Assembly: GCF_048569485.1 (NCBI RefSeq)
Contig: NC_134354.1
Location: forward strand, 691,683,198 to 691,747,197
Direction of reading: 5' to 3'
DNA length: 64,000 nt
Source of the DNA: Anomaloglossus baeobatrachus
Taxonomy: Eukaryota > Chordata > Amphibia > Anura > Aromobatidae
The notes beneath the pieces were generated by a model. It was not told where the DNA came from and made no database searches. It worked only from the letters and a program-made list of their open reading frames with translations. Made by a program: the position numbers and the translations under genes. This document shows, piece by piece, positions 30,843 to 43,245 of this stretch. How positions within the stretch are numbered: the stretch's first letter is position 1; each line of letters begins with the position of its first letter.

Positions 30843-32293
30843 ATTGAAATTTTAATACCAAAAAGGAAATGTCAAAGTTATGAAACTCGCTGGATTGATA
30901 GGCATGGTAATGATATAAAACGATAAAAAAAATGGAAAGAAATTTTTCAAAGCATTTCGATTCAATATTGAGTATGAGCGTCTCGTGCAGAAGTCCTCAC
31001 ACTTATGACCTTGGCTGCTATCCAAGAGGTTAATGGTTGACTGAGGAATCTTCTGGCACGCTGAATGCACTTAGGCAAATCATCACGATCCACCTCTGGC
31101 AGCTTTCTTTGTAATTACCAACATGGGGAGTGTCTGTGTCCACGCTGCGGAAAAGTGCGGCTGCGGAACATGGTGCGGATGTCCTGCAGCCGCACGTAAC
31201 TGCATGTCAATTATTCCTGTGGCATTACCTGCGGAAATCCCGGCCCTCCGCTATGGAGATAGAGGCCGGGACGTCCGCAGGTAATTCGCATAAAAGTCCG
31301 CAGGTTTACCGCAGCTATGCCGCTGGAATCCCGCAGCTAAAAATAGCTGCGGATGCCAGCGGGCAGCTGCGGGAAACATGCGCTCGTACCTGCGGATACA
31401 TCCGCAGGTACGAGTGCCTGTGGGCACATAGCCTTAGGCCACACAGGCTGCTCACAAAAGTACCAGCAACATTCGGCCTGGTGTTGTAGAGTTGATTAAC
31501 ATCTCCCAGAACACTTTGAAGATATGGCTGTACCCCTGGCTCCTCAACCTTATCAATTTAATGGTCAGATGTTAGAGTACCTGCAACTAACAATAGCGGA
31601 GACAGACTACCATACATTACTCCACAACTATCTCAGGAGTAATACTGGTGTCAACTGCCCTTGTGAACGCCTCTTCATTGCATTGCCCATGTGGTCTCTA
31701 GATCGAGACCAGTAGCTTGAATGTAGGTGTATCCACCTCAGTGAGAAGTCCTTCTTTAGACTTGGGCACAATGATAGTCGAAGATTAGTCTGGAGACCTG
31801 GGCAATTCCATGTAGAGGCTTTTATGATGGAACATCACATCTATTCGACTCCCAGGATGATGGTGTTGGGTGGCATAATATACCAGACCTCTCTAGTGTT
31901 CATTCCAGGTACACTAACATCTCTGAGTTACACTGATTTTGTTGTGGAAACAGTGGTAGGGCCTTTTCTCAAAAGTGTCCCAAAAAGCTGTTTTTCAACA
32001 CTACAACCCTGGGCTGCCATCCACTGATCGAATTCTAATGATTTCCGTGCCAAAGTGCATTCAGCGTGGCAATACATTCGTCAGGCAACCATTAATAACC
32101 TCAAAGATGCAGCCAAGGTGTGTCAGTGAATGTATTTTTGTGCGTGACACTCATACTCTATGCTGAATAAAACGAGAGGTTTTGAAAATTTGGTTTCCAT
32201 TTTTTCATTAATTGCATATCAGTAACGTGTATCCATCCTGTGATTTCCAGAGCTCCACGACTTTTCTTTCTTGGTGATGCAATTTTAATGCGG
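30843..32293 (+). pseudogene. Tc1-type transposon of a second lineage, decayed, with a nested MITE
   Basis: Ends near 30848 (GAAATTTTAATACCAAAAAG) and 32293 (complement of ATTAAAATTGCATCACCAAG) are inverted. The + strand encodes pieces of a transposase with MMVLGGIIYQTSLVFIPGTL near 31856, equivalent to the GVMVWGAISY...LVFIPGTLT region of one Tc1 lineage, and a C-terminal region up to about 32160. Stops and frameshifts make it dead. The MITE at 31124-31437 splits its 5' part. A second copy is at 36320-40205. Confidence 0.75.
31124..31437. mobile_element. MITE (gtccacgctgcgg / gcccacaggc ends)
   Basis: GTGTCCACGCTGCGGAAAAG at 31134 and the end CCTGTGGGCACATAGCCTTA are roughly inverse. The interior is rich in GCGGAAATCCCGG and CCGCAGGTA-type palindromes. 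It interrupts the Tc1 copy. Confidence 0.6.
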
Positions 32294-32440
32294 AGGAGGG
32301 GTGTATATGCTGGCTGAGCTCTAGTAAAACAAACAGTGCCTGAGAGAAAAAAAAGCTGTTTAAAAGTACAATTTAAAAAAAAATAAAATAAAAAAAATAA
32401 AAAAATCGGGACATTTGTGGATATGACCCTCAATGTGTTG

Positions 32441-33043
32441 AAAGAGAACCAATCATCAGGATTTTCGTATATAACCTAAAGCCAGTGCTATACTGGCACT
32501 ATCAGGCTGATCTATACATACCTGTAGTGGTCAGCTCAGATGTATAGCTTTTGAAATCCAAAAAAGTAAAGTTTATAAAATCATCATCTTCTTGAGTGAC
32601 AGCAGCTGAGGATCAGATCATATCTGGGGGATTCATAGTTATCCCCTCCCCAGTTAGAATTAGCATAACTATTATGCAAACAACCTAGCAGGACCTGTGT
32701 GAGGTCATACCCATGTGACCATAAGGGGCGGGGCCTCAGCTGATACCAGCTGGTCACATGGGTATGATCTCACACAGGTCCTGCTAAGTTGATTGTATAA
32801 TACTTATGCTAATTCTAGCAGAGGGAGGGGATAACTATGAATACCCCCAGATATTATCTGATCCTCAGCTGCTGTCAATTCAAGAAGCTGCCGATTTTAT
32901 AAACTTTACTTTCTTGGATTTCAAAACCTAAACATCTGAGCTGACCGTGACCACTACAGGTATGTATAGAATCAGTATGATAGTGCTTCTATAGCACTGG
33001 CTTTAGGTTATATACGAAAATCCTGGTGATTGTTTCCCTTTAA
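32441..33043. mobile_element. Palindromic MITE (AGAACCAATCATCAGG end)
   Basis: CAGGATTTTCGTATATAACC at 32457 pairs with GGTTATATACGAAAATCCTG near 33006, and CTATACATACCTGTAGTGGT pairs with ACCACTACAGGTATGTATAG. The arms run about 270 bp. Non-coding. Confidence 0.85.
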
Positions 33044-33550
33044 AGCCATTTTCATCTTCAAGCTATCTTCAAAAAAAATATATAATTAAAATACCTTTTT
33101 TTCTAAAGCATTTCAGTGCAGCTAAACCTACATGTCCTCTACAAGTATCTTCACACAGGGTGGATATGCTCCTGATTGTTGTGTGGCTGCAAGCGCAGAA
33201 AGAATGCTAACTATCGAGCAATGCAAGTAAATGGAGTTTTGTTCTCAACACTTGAGGCACAGAAGCAGTTTTAAGGGCCCATACACATTATATAAATGTC
33301 ACAGCAACCATTTATTTCAGGAAGGGCTGACCTGCTAATGTCTGTGGTGGTGTCCCAAAAGAAGGGTTGGACATGTTGGGATTTTACCATGCCTGATCCG
33401 ACAGGAAAAAAAGCCACTGACCGTAGTATCTGGCAACAGATTACTACATTCTCCTCAGTGAAAAACTTGCACGATCTGTTGAGTGTGCATGTATAAAGGG
33501 AATTCGGGTGGAAAACATGTCCACAAGAATCTAAAATGTATGACTATTTT
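33044..33550. other. Intergenic stretch, nothing recognised
   Basis: No coding signal or delimited repeat. Confidence 0.35.
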
Positions 33551-33551
33551 A

Positions 33552-33850
33552 ACATTTACAAGGAATGTATCTGCAGGTTTTCGCCACCCAAACTATTTAT
33601 ATGTGCATGTAGCTTTTTCAAAAACAAGTCCATCAATATGTTTACATGGCCGGTTTGTTCCTCCATTAGTGATAAATCAGGGATTGAAATATGTAAATCT
33701 GGCTGAAGAACTCTCTATAAATCTTAAGCCTCTGTCACTCCAGTTCTATTCTCTGCCCAGCACCATCTCCTCCTGAGTGACTAATGGCTCATTTGCTTGA
33801 ACCTAAACAGCATAGAGGCTGTCAATCAGGCAGGTGGTGTCCCATAGGAA
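33552..33850. mobile_element. Half of a MITE related to 21362-21745
   Basis: CTATTTATATGTGCATGTAG, GTTTGTTCCTCCATTA and AAGCCTCTGTCACTCCAGTT occur in the same order as in 21362-21745. The second arm is missing. Confidence 0.65.
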
Positions 33851-34767
33851 AGGCTTTGTTAATATGTAGTAATGTGGTACATTTTGTCTATTTGCATATG
33901 GCAATTTATGCAAACGCAGCGAGTCCTGATCGTGGGCACATACCAGTGGCAGTCTTCCCGCTACATGGTCATGTTAGTACACAGGCTGTGCTTTTTCTGA
34001 TGAGCAGGAACAATATAAGGCAATTTCCATTGGCTGCTCTGCATGAAGAACTGGCTATGAGGAGGTTACCTGCACGTGTCTACAGCTAGGCATACCTTCC
34101 ATTTGTCTACAACATGCTTCATTATTTCAAAGGAAATACAAGAATTTAGTAAAAAAAATACAAGTCAGAAGAGAAGACAAGTGTTCTATATAGGGTTGTC
34201 TCATGGTCCTATATTCAGTTCACCAATCCCTGCCTCCTGGCATCCTGCAGGACTGTGCACTCCTGAATATATAGACACTTCAGGGCAGCTGCCTGCAAGC
34301 GTGCGTCACATCTAGGAGACAGCGGTCAGTAACATAAGCAACAAACTGTAAACCACAGAATTAGATCGCTTAGTTCTTGAGAACAAAGGATTTTTAATAA
34401 AAGAGGTAAATGGAAAGTTAATAGTTTTTCAAAGCACTTTGTAACTGTACCCATTTAATAAGAGGAAACAACCCCTTTAAATGCACCTAAAGGATAACAA
34501 ATGGAGATCCGCCATTTTTAATATCAGACAGGAGTCACCTCTTGCCAGTAAATTAAATTATTTACCAGTTTCAGACTAATGAATATTACTCAGTCTTTTC
34601 TATAAAAAAAAAGTTTGGCCTTTTTATAATTACAATTTGCAAAAGCAGACGGTGTTGGGCGACATTGTTACCAGCCCTGTGTCTTGAGGCAAATCCATCT
34701 GTGATGTATCGGTACTGATAGTGAAGGAGTCCTGAGCGCGGGAGATCGGCTGACGTCCCAATGCAAT
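33851..34767 (-). other. Probable 3' UTR side of znf740, no structure recognised
   Basis: Directly downstream of the znf740 stop codon on the - strand. No terminal repeats or second gene seen. The poly(A) site was not identified. Confidence 0.35.
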
Positions 34768-34857
34768 TCACAACACAACAATGTTTATTTCAGGTTTTAT
34801 GTGGCACCCCTGACAAATCCGCTTATGTTTGAGGAGGCGGTCCGTCCTAGAGAAAGC
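34768..34857 (-). CDS. znf740: ZNF740 last coding exon (end of final zinc finger and C-terminus)
   Basis: On the - strand a strong acceptor (TTTTTTCTGTCTTCATTAG) precedes 29 codons and a TGA at 34768-34770. The product AFSRTDRLLKHKRICQGCHI plus KPEINIVVL matches the human ZNF740 end as I remember it (CFSRTDRLLRHKRMCQGCQS, then KTSDGQFSL): same length and same core. It completes the last zinc finger begun in 44801-44919; H and C of KHKRIC are its last two zinc ligands (C2HC type). The protein is a nuclear DNA-binding factor. The first residue is Ala instead of Cys, but that position is not a zinc ligand. The C-terminal nine residues have diverged. The intron before it is 9.9 kb and full of Tc1 elements. 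Confidence 0.9.
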   Translation of the reverse strand, partial: AFSRTDRLLKHKRICQGCHIKPEINIVVL

Positions 34858-35103
34858 CTAATGAAGACAGAAAAAAGAGCAATTATATAACCAGCATCAA
34901 AGAGGACCACATGAGACCGTTCCGCAAGTCTTCTGCGGGAAGAGATTGCCAATCAGTGCTGCATCTGTAATGGGAGGTTCACGCTGAGTACTTTCAGGAA
35001 TTTTTAGAGCAAAAACAGCCGGGAATTCAAAATTAACCTTGATTGGAAATTTGAAAACAAAATAAAAACTCAGTGTTAACATAATGGAAATGTGCCATAA
35101 ACC

Positions 35104-35667
35104 TAAAGGCCACTTTACACGCAACGACATCGCTAACGAGATGTCGTTGGGGGTCACGGAATTCGTGAAGCACATCCGAACTAGTTAGCGACGTTGTTGC
35201 GTGTAAAACGCAGGAACGACCGTTAACTTTCAAAATTACTTACCTAATCATTGATTGTTGACGCGTCGTTCCTTTCCCGAATATCGTTGCTGTTGCAGGA
35301 CGCAGATTGTTCGTCATTCCTGCGGCAGCACACATCGCTACGTGTGACACCGCAGGAACGAGGAACATCATTGTACCTGCGGCCGCCCGCAATGAGGAAG
35401 GAAGGAGGTGGGCGGGATGTTCGGCCCACTCATCTCCGCCCCTATTGGGCGGTCGCTTAGTGACGCCGCTGTGACGCCGAACGAACCACCCCCTTAGAAA
35501 GGAAGCAGTGTGCCGGCCACAGCGACGTCGCTAGGCAGGTATGTTTGACCGGTGTAAGCGATGTTGTGCGCCACGGGCAGTGATTTGCCCGTGACGCACA
35601 ACGACGGGGGCGGGTGCTTTCACCAGCGACATCACTAGCGATGTCGCTGTGTGTAAAGCCCGATTAA
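35104..35667. mobile_element. MITE of the 'ggccgctttacacg' family, copy 3
   Basis: Ends TAAAGGCCACTTTACACGC and GTGTGTAAAGCCCGATTA, with the internal CCTGCGGCAGCACACATCGC palindrome. It lies in the znf740 intron. Confidence 0.85.
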
Positions 35668-36319
35668 CAGCTTTGGCCACGATTCTTCAATAAACATGTA
35701 TGCTCGGCTCAGCTGAGTGTGCATGTATTTTCAATAGGGAAAGGAGGGAGAAGATGCTTATGTCCCGTGAGACAATGGGTGGCTGGGTTGCCAGCTTGGC
35801 TTTTTATTTTTTCTGGACACCTTACCAAAAATCATAGACAGACAATATTTTTAAGAACACAATGGAAAACAATAATAAATTATAATTGATACATGTCTAT
35901 AATCTATAATTCTGATAGAAGACACCATCTGCATTTATTTGTTAAAGCGTCAAAAATTCATGGGACGCCTTAATTTTTTTTTTTACGAACAGGGTAAAAA
36001 AGTGCCTTATTTTTATGGACTGTCCTGGAATTTCTGAACAGTTGCTAACCCACCGCCTATGAAGTAGTTTGACCTTGGCAACAAGCCAATCTTGCACTGC
36101 CGTTACATATAACCCTAAAATAGAACAAGTATTAAAAGGGATTGTGTGAATTTAATGTGCTGTATCTGGAAATGAAAGTAAACGCCCAATACACAAGCAG
36201 CACTAGAATGAATGGCTACACTCAAGCGAAATAATGCATATGAATGGAGCTCTGATTGACTTCCTTGGGTTCTTTGATGATCCAGTCCATCAAAGGGACT
36301 CACTACAATGAATCACAAA
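35668..36319. other. znf740 intron stretch with a small old repeat
   Basis: CATGTATGCTCGGCTCAGCT at 35694, followed by GCATGTATTTTCAATAGGGA, looks like a remnant of a dispersed repeat. Nothing else recognised. Confidence 0.3.
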
Positions 36320-36600
36320 ATTGCTTAACATGTAAAATCATGAAAAATGGAAGCACGTACTTGCATGCCTTTGCAGTTATCAATGAGGTGCATTAAGGTA
36401 CACAGAAAGCACATAGGTAAATCATCAAGATCCGCTGCTGGCAGCTCCCATTGCAATTCCCAACATCCCAAATGTGCTTGATGAGAGAAGTCTGATAACG
36501 CTGCAGGTCATGGTCGCACGTTTAGGCTACGTAGGCTGCTCACAGTACACGAGCAACATGCAGCCTGGTATTGTTGTGCTGAAAAATGGCTTTTGATATA

Positions 36601-37047
36601 ACTTCTCTTTCATAATTCAAGACTTTCCACAAAGATTTGTATCTATGATGATTCATATTTTCTTACTTACAAAAGCTTTGATAGCACATAATTGCAAATC
36701 CACCATTATCCCATCTCTTGTGGATCTTAAAGCTTAAAACCACAATGCAATTGTATACTATAAGGAACAATTCCCTTCAGAAATAGATTGATTCGCGTCT
36801 TCCCGGATGAGTGTTCAACAGAATGACCAGAATATCAATCTGTTTTTTTTCCAGTTAGCGCTCTGATCTCTGCAACATCTCATTGATTTAGAATTATACT
36901 ATTTTATTGACCTATGTTTAAGCTTAGTTGACCCTTCATGGTTTCTTTTTTTGTTTGCGGTGATTGCTGTTCCCTTCCCACATTTTTTCCTAGATCCCCC
37001 CTCCTATTTTGCTCACCATTTTCCATCTAAAAATATTCTGAAAAAAA
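36601..37047. other. znf740 intron stretch, nothing recognised
   Basis: AT-rich; may include decayed transposon sequence. No coding signal. Confidence 0.3.
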
Positions 37048-37049
37048 TA

Positions 37050-38668
37050 CAGTGCCTTGCGAAAGTATTCAGCCCCCTTGAATTTTTCAACCTTTTCCCA
37101 CATTTCAGGCTTCAAACAAAGATAAAACATTTTAATTTCTTGTTGAAGAATCAACAAGAGGGACACAATTGTGAAGGTGAACCAAATTTAATTTATTTTA
37201 AATTTTTGCAAAAATAAAAAACTGAAAAGTGGGGTGTGCAATATTATTTGGCCCCTTTACTTTCAGTACAGCAAACTCACTCCAGAAGATCATTGAGGAT
37301 CTCTGAATGATCCAATGTTGTCCTAAATGACTGATGATGATAAATATAAGCCACTTGTGTGTAATCAAGTCTCCGTATAAATGCACCTGCTCTGTGATAG
37401 TCTCAGGGTTCTGTATAAAGCGCAGAGAGCATCATGAAGACCAAGGAACACAACAGGCAGGTCTATGATACTGTTGTGGAGAAGTTTAATGCCGGATTTG
37501 GATACAAAAAGATTTCCAAATCTTTAAACTTCCCAAGGACCACTGTGCAAGCGAACATATTAAAATGGAAGGAGTATTATACCAGTGCAAATCTACCAAG
37601 ACCCGGCCGTCCATCCAAACTTTCATCTCAAATAAGGAGAAGACTGATCAGTGATGGAGCCAAGAGGCCCATGATCACTCTGGATGAACTGTAGAGATCT
37701 ACAGCTGAGGTGGGAGAGTCTGTCCATGGGACAACAATCAGTCGTACACTGCACAAATCTGGCCTTTATGGAAGAGTGTCAAGAAGAAAGCCATTTCTCA
37801 AAGATATCCATAAAAAGTGTTGTTTAAAGTTTGCCACAAGCCACCTGGGAGACACACCAAACATGTGGAAGAAGGTGCTCTAGTCAGATGAAACCAAAAG
37901 CGAACTTTTTGGGCACAATGCCAAATGATATGTTTGGCATAAAAACAACACAGCTCATCACCCTGAACACACCATCCCCACTGTCTAACATGGTGGTGGC
38001 AGCATCAGAGTTTCAGCCTGCTTTTATTCAGCAGGGACAGGGAAGATGGTTAAAATTAATGGGAAGATGGATAGAGCCAAATACAGGACCATTCTTGAAG
38101 AAAACCTGTTAGAGTCTGCAAAAGACCTGAGACCCAGACGGAGATATGTCTTTCAACAAGACAATGATCCAAAACATAAAGCAAAATCTACAATGGAATG
38201 GTTCACAAATAAACGTATCCAGGTGTTAGAATGGCCAAGTCACATTCCAGACCTGAATCCAATCGAGAATCTGTGGAAAGAGCTGAAAACTGCTGTTCAC
38301 AAACGCTCTCCATCCAACCTCACTCAGCTCGAGTTGTTTGCCAAGGAAGAATGGGCGAGAATTTCAGTCTCTCGATGTGCAAAACTGATAGACACATACC
38401 CCAAGTGACTTGCAGCTGTGATCACAGCAAAAGGTGGTGCTACAAAGTATTAACTTAAGGGGGCCTAATAAAATTACACGCCCCAATTTTCAGTTTTTTT
38501 ATTTTATACAAAAGTTTAAAATAAGCAATAAAGTTCAACTTCGCAATTGTGTCCCACTTGTTGATTCTTCACCCAAAAATTTTTTTTTTTTTATCTTTAT
38601 GTTTGAATCCTGAAATGTGGGAAAAGGTTGAAAAGTTCAAGGGGGCAGAATACTGTCGCAAGGCACTG
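37050..38668 (+). pseudogene. Tc1-type transposon (CAGTGCCTTGCGAAAGTATT ends), few stops
   Basis: Terminal inverted repeats CAGTGCCTTGCGAAAGTATT and its complement (one base altered near 38655); TA on the left, AA on the right. The + strand frame from ATG 37434 reads MKTKEHNRQVYDTVVEKFNA, the DNA-binding part, to a TAG at 37692. It continues past in-frame stops (Trp to TAG before SDETK near 37882) into FQQDNDPKHKAKS (about 38152) and IPDLNPIENLWKELK (about 38248). All three catalytic acids remain, but several stops and at least one frameshift near 37930-38010 kill it. Antisense to znf740, in its intron. Confidence 0.88.
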
Positions 38669-38907
38669 AATATATTTTTATGAAAAACAGCTTTGGGACA
38701 GTTTCACGTTTCCTTGTGAACCCTTCTCCATTGCGTTACCCATGTGATTTCCAGGCAAATCACTGGCTAACAATGCATTGCATTCAATACAAAAGTGGAA
38801 CTCCTCGCTGAGGAAGACCTCCCATTCCAGCCTTCAATGCAATCTTGCTCTGCACCATGGTAACTTTTGAAATGTGCATGCGGTCAACATCTGTACCTGG
38901 ATGTATC

Positions 38908-39060
38908 ATAGTATCATAGTTTTTAAGGTTGAAGGGAGACTCTAAGTCCATCTAGTTCAACCCGTAGCCTAACATGTTGATCCAGAGGAAAGCAAAAAAA
39001 AACAATGTCTGGCTTGTAGCCCAATTTCATGCAAATGCCTTCTGATGACGTATAAAGACA
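38908..39060 (-). mobile_element. CR1/L2-type LINE 3' end (or SINE sharing it)
   Basis: TTAAGGTTGAAGGGAGACTC and TAAGTCCATCTAGTTCAACC are the complement of the 3' UTR block at about 2606-2650, preceded by a (tatcatag) tail at 38910. Same family as 1943-2660, opposite orientation. Confidence 0.7.
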
Positions 39061-39068
39061 CGGACATC

Positions 39069-39575
39069 TTAAGGCCCCGTTACACGCAACGATATATCGC
39101 CGGGGTCACGGATTCCGTGACACACGTCCGGCATCGTTAGCGATGTCATGAGCGACCGTTAATGGAAAATACTCAACAAATCGTCCATCGTTGACACGTC
39201 ATTCCTTTTCAAAAAAAATCGTTGATTGTGGAGGATGCAGGTTGTTTGTTGTTCCCGAGGCAGCACACACCGCTACGTGTGACACCCCGGGAACGACGAA
39301 CTACAGCTTACTTGCGGCCGCCGGCAATGAGGAAGGAAGGAGGTGGGCGGGATGTTACGGCAGCTCATCTCCGCCCCTCCGTGACGCCGCACGAACCGCC
39401 CCCTTAGAAAGGAGGCGGTTCGCTGGCCACAGCGACGTCGCTAGGCAGGTATGTCCGTGTGACGGCTCCTAGCGATATTGTGCTCCACGGGCAGCGATTT
39501 GCCCGTGACGTACAAACGACGGGGGCAGGGCGGGTACGTTCGCTAGCGATATCGCTGCTTGTAAAGCCCCCTTTA
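39069..39575. mobile_element. MITE of the 'ggccgctttacacg' family, copy 4
   Basis: Ends TTAAGGCCCCGTTACACGC and GCTTGTAAAGCCCCCTTTA. Internal GAGGCAGCACACACCGCTAC and CGGGAACGACGAAC as in its relatives. Inserted in the Tc1 copy at 36320-40205. Confidence 0.82.
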
Positions 39576-40370
39576 GACTTTGTATGTGACGCACAATCTT
39601 ACTTGCAGTACAGATAGGGTCACTACACACCAGTCTTTGAATTTGGCGACATAATATAAGCAAAACCATCGAGAAAACTTTGAGGGAATGGTGGTGTGGG
39701 GAGATCAAGAACGGTACTCTGACCCGATTTTTTTTTTTTTTTTCAGTTTTTTAGAGGTACATTAAAAGCTTAGTGTTGCATTGACTTGATGGCAGAAACA
39801 ATAGTATGGCCAAAGTGTTCCAGGAGCAGTTCAATACAGCACCAAGCTACAAGTTGCATGTGCTACTGTGATCAGCCTGTGTGGCTTCCACATACTACCA
39901 AGGTCTACAGCCTCTCCACAGTTGTCCCCCATCGAGCACATCTGGGACATCAATGGTCAATAAATGATAACATGGTTGCCAGTAGCGAACCTGGACTATA
40001 TTGCCTAAGTGCATACAGTGTGGCAGAACATTCCTCGAATAACTGTTAATAGCCTCATGGATAGCAGCTAAGGCGAGCAAGTATACATAAGCACATGGGG
40101 CTCATACTTTATTCTGAATAAGTCGAGTTGTTTGGAAAACGTCTCAATTTTTTCATTTTAACTTTTTCTCTATAGCTCCATGACTTCTTTTGGTGTTGCA
40201 ACTTCAATGTTAGAGGATTGTGTATGTGTGAACTATATACAGTTGTGTTCAAAATAATAGCGTGTACAAAAACATACGTTAAGCCCAAAATCTTATTTCC
40301 ATGCATTGGAAATATTGCACACTGTTTTCTAAATCCAAACATGCAGAGAAATCTATATATATCGTATTTG

Positions 40371-41366
40371 TCGCTTTATAAGACACACTTTTGTTCCCCC
40401 AAATTTTGGGGGAAAGTAGGGGGTGCGTCTTATAAACCGAATATACGGGGGGGGGGGTGTACATATATATTATATATATACTGCAGGGTCCACTCTGGAG
40501 CGGTGCTGGGGGCAGGTGACAGCTGCGAGCGGCAGCGTTTGATCTCCTGCTGCCGCTCATAATATGCACAGCCGCTGTCCATCAGCAGCGTGGTGCTGAA
40601 ACTGCATCACGCTGAGGGGCTGGGGCAGCGGGGCATATTATATCTGCCTGCGCCCTCCTTTGATCGCACATGATCCCCCCCATGTTAGATATGGCCCCCG
40701 TGCTGCTGCCCATAGTAAAATAAAAATAAGCTTTACTTACCTCCAGCACTGATCTCCCATCTCCTGCTGCTGCTGTCTGTGATAAGGCATGCAGAGGTAA
40801 TATCACTCTGCCGTGCCGATCACATGACCGGCAGCAAGAACCAGGAAGTGCAGGAAGCCGGAGCTCAACTGCGAGGTGGGAGACACGAGGAGGACAGCGC
40901 TGAGAAGGTAAGGAAAGAGTGTTTTATTTTATTATGGGCAGCAGCATGGGGGCCATATCTAACACAGGGGAGATGTGCCATCTATAGTGGCCATGGACAG
41001 CACACATGGGGGCCATATCAAACACAGTGGAGGTGTACCATCTATAGGAGCCATGGGCAGCACACATGGGGGCCATATCAAACACAGGGGAGGTGTACCA
41101 TCTATAGGGGCCATAGGCAGCACAGGGGGACGTGTCCCAGCACAAGGGGGCTATATTCAATATAAGGGGGCCATATCCAGATTAGGGGGGCTAATTTTAG
41201 GATGGGGGGCTATGAGGGACATATACCCTATATGATTTGTTAGACGGAAACTGGCATTATAAGATGGACCCCATTTAACATTAAAATAAAAAATTCTCTT
41301 TTCCTTCACCAAATTTGGGGGTGCGTCCTATAATCAGGTGCGTCTTATAAAGCGAAAAATACGGTA
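40371..41366. mobile_element. MITE (cgtatttgtcgctttataag ends) with a 60-bp minisatellite
   Basis: CGTATTTGTCGCTTTATAAG at 40373 is inverse to CTTATAAAGCGAAAAATACG ending near 41363; GGGTGCGTCTTATAA occurs at both sides. The interior holds a three- to four-unit tandem repeat of exactly 60 bp at 40921-41160 (CACATGGGGGCCATATCAAA...). ORFs across it are repeat artefacts. Confidence 0.8.
40921..41160. repeat. 60-bp minisatellite inside a MITE
   Basis: Units begin near 40941, 41001, 41061 and a decayed 41121. Landmarks ACCATCTATAG and GGGGGCCATATC repeat at 60-bp steps. Confidence 0.85.
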
Positions 41367-42670
41367 ATTTTTACCTACTTTACAGAAAATGAACATAGGG
41401 CTGTTGAAAAAAAATAGCAGTGTCTGCATTTGTCTTTACCTACTCAAAATATGTCTTATTTAGGATTTAGCCTTCCTGCGAGTCACTAACCTAATATTTA
41501 GTTGTATAACAGTTTTGTAGAATCTATGCAACATAGATGTGAAGCTAGTCAACCAACCTCTGGCTCCTGTCACCTGTTATTCCAGCCCAGGATGCTGTGA
41601 CTACATCCCACAATTTATTTGCATTTGTTGGCTTTGCCTCAGAAAAAGCATATTTGATGTCACCCACAAGTGTTTGGATTAAGGTCCGAGGATTGGGCTG
41701 GCCACTCCATAACCTCAATTTAGTTGGACTGGAACCAAGATTTGGCTCATTTACTGGTGTGTTTAAGTTCGTTGTCTTGTTGAAACACCCATTTCAAGGG
41801 CATTTCCTCTTCAGCATAAGGCAACATGACCTCTTCAAGTATTTGGATATATGCAAACTGGTCCATGATCCCTGGTATGCAGTAAATAGGTCTAGCACCA
41901 TGGTAAGAGATACATGCCCATATCATGATGTTTGCACCACCATGCTTCACGGTCTTCAGAGTGTACTGTGCCTTGAATTCAGAGTTTGGGGTCGTCTGAC
42001 AAACTGTCTTGGATCCAAAAAGAACAATTTTGCTTTCATTGATCCACAATATGTTTCTCCATTTCTCTTTAGGCCAGTTGATGTGTTCTTTGTACCACTT
42101 TGCCATATGTTTTTTTTTTTTTTTTTTGTTTTTTTTTAACAGTGGGACTTTGCGGGGACGTCTTGCTAATAGATTAGCTTCACATAGACGTCTTCTGTCA
42201 CAGCACTCACAGGTATCTTGAGACGTCTTTGATCATCCTGGAGCTGATCATTGGCTGAGCTTTTGCCATTTTGGCTATTCTTCTATCCATTTGAATGGTC
42301 GTCTTCCATTTTCTTCCATGTCTCTCAGTTTTTGCTTTCCATTTTAAAGCATTGAAGAACATTGTAGCTGAACAGTTGATCATTGCCTGCACTTTATAAG
42401 TTTTACCGTCTCCAATCAATTTTTTGTTGAAAGTATGCTGTTCTTCTGAACAGTGTCTCAAACGACCCATATTTCTCAGGATTTCAAGGAGCAATGCATG
42501 TACAACATGTGCCGGCTTCACCCTTAAATAAAGGCCCACCTGATTCACACCTGTTTCTTCACAGAATGATTGACGTCACTAATGTATCTCCACCCTGCTA
42601 TTATTCTGAACACCCCTCTTTCAATTAATTATTCAAATACACAGACTCCGAAACCTGCAGACCATGAATC

Positions 42671-43245
42671 TTAGGCGGGCTTTACACGCTGCGACATCGC
42701 TAGCAATTGCTAGCGATGTCGAGTGCGATAGCACCCGCCCCCGTCGCACATGCCATATCTGGTGCTTGCTGCCGTAGCGAACATTAGCGCTACGGCAGCT
42801 TCACACGCACATACCTGGTCGGCGACGTCGCTGTGACCGCCAAACAATCCCTCCTTCAAGGGGGAGGTGCGTTCAGCGTGACAGCAACGTCAGTAAGTGG
42901 CCGGCCAATAGAAGCGGAGGGGCGGAGATGAGCGGGACGAACATGCCGCCCACCTGCTTCCTTCCGCATTGCCGGTGGACGCAGGTGAGGAGATGTTTGT
43001 CGTTCCTGCGGTTTCACACAGCGATGTGTGCTGCAGGAAAGACAAACATCGTACCTGCAGCAGTAACGAAATTATGGAAATGAACGACGTGACAGATCAG
43101 CTTTTTTTACGCTTTTGCGCTCGTTCATCGTCACACCTAGGATTTAAACATCGCGATGTCGGTACCGGCGCCGGATGTGCGTCACTAACGACATGACCCC
43201 GACGATATATCGGTAGCAATGTCGCAGCGTGTAAAGCCCGCCTAA
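42671..43245. mobile_element. MITE of the 'ggccgctttacacg' family, copy 5, with 5-bp target duplication
   Basis: Ends TTAGGCGGGCTTTACACGC and GCGTGTAAAGCCCGCCTAA are perfect inverted copies. GAATC at 42666-42670 and 43246-43250 flanks it. It lies inside the 5' region of the Tc1 at 40240-43356. Confidence 0.88.

Larger units (their letters stand above)
36320..40205 (+). pseudogene. Second-lineage Tc1 copy, decayed and interrupted three times
   Basis: Pieces at 36320-36600, 38690-38900 and 39576-40205 align in order with the element at 30843-32293 (for example TAAATCATCAAGATCCGCTG, CCTTGTGAACCCTTCTCCAT, then the end GACTTCTTTTGGTGTTGCAA). The last piece reads SPIEHIWDING near 39930, the catalytic-Glu motif. 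It is split by a Tc1 (37050-38668), a LINE 3' end (38908-39060) and a MITE (39069-39575). Confidence 0.65.

Noticed and set aside
33990-34015. CTGATGAGCAGGAAC resembling the start of a hammerhead
   Set aside because: No stem II closes before a GAAA box and no stem I partner follows.
40924-41235. ORFs with repeated GGHIKHSGGVPSIGAMGSTH-like units
   Set aside because: They come from the 60-bp minisatellite inside a MITE.
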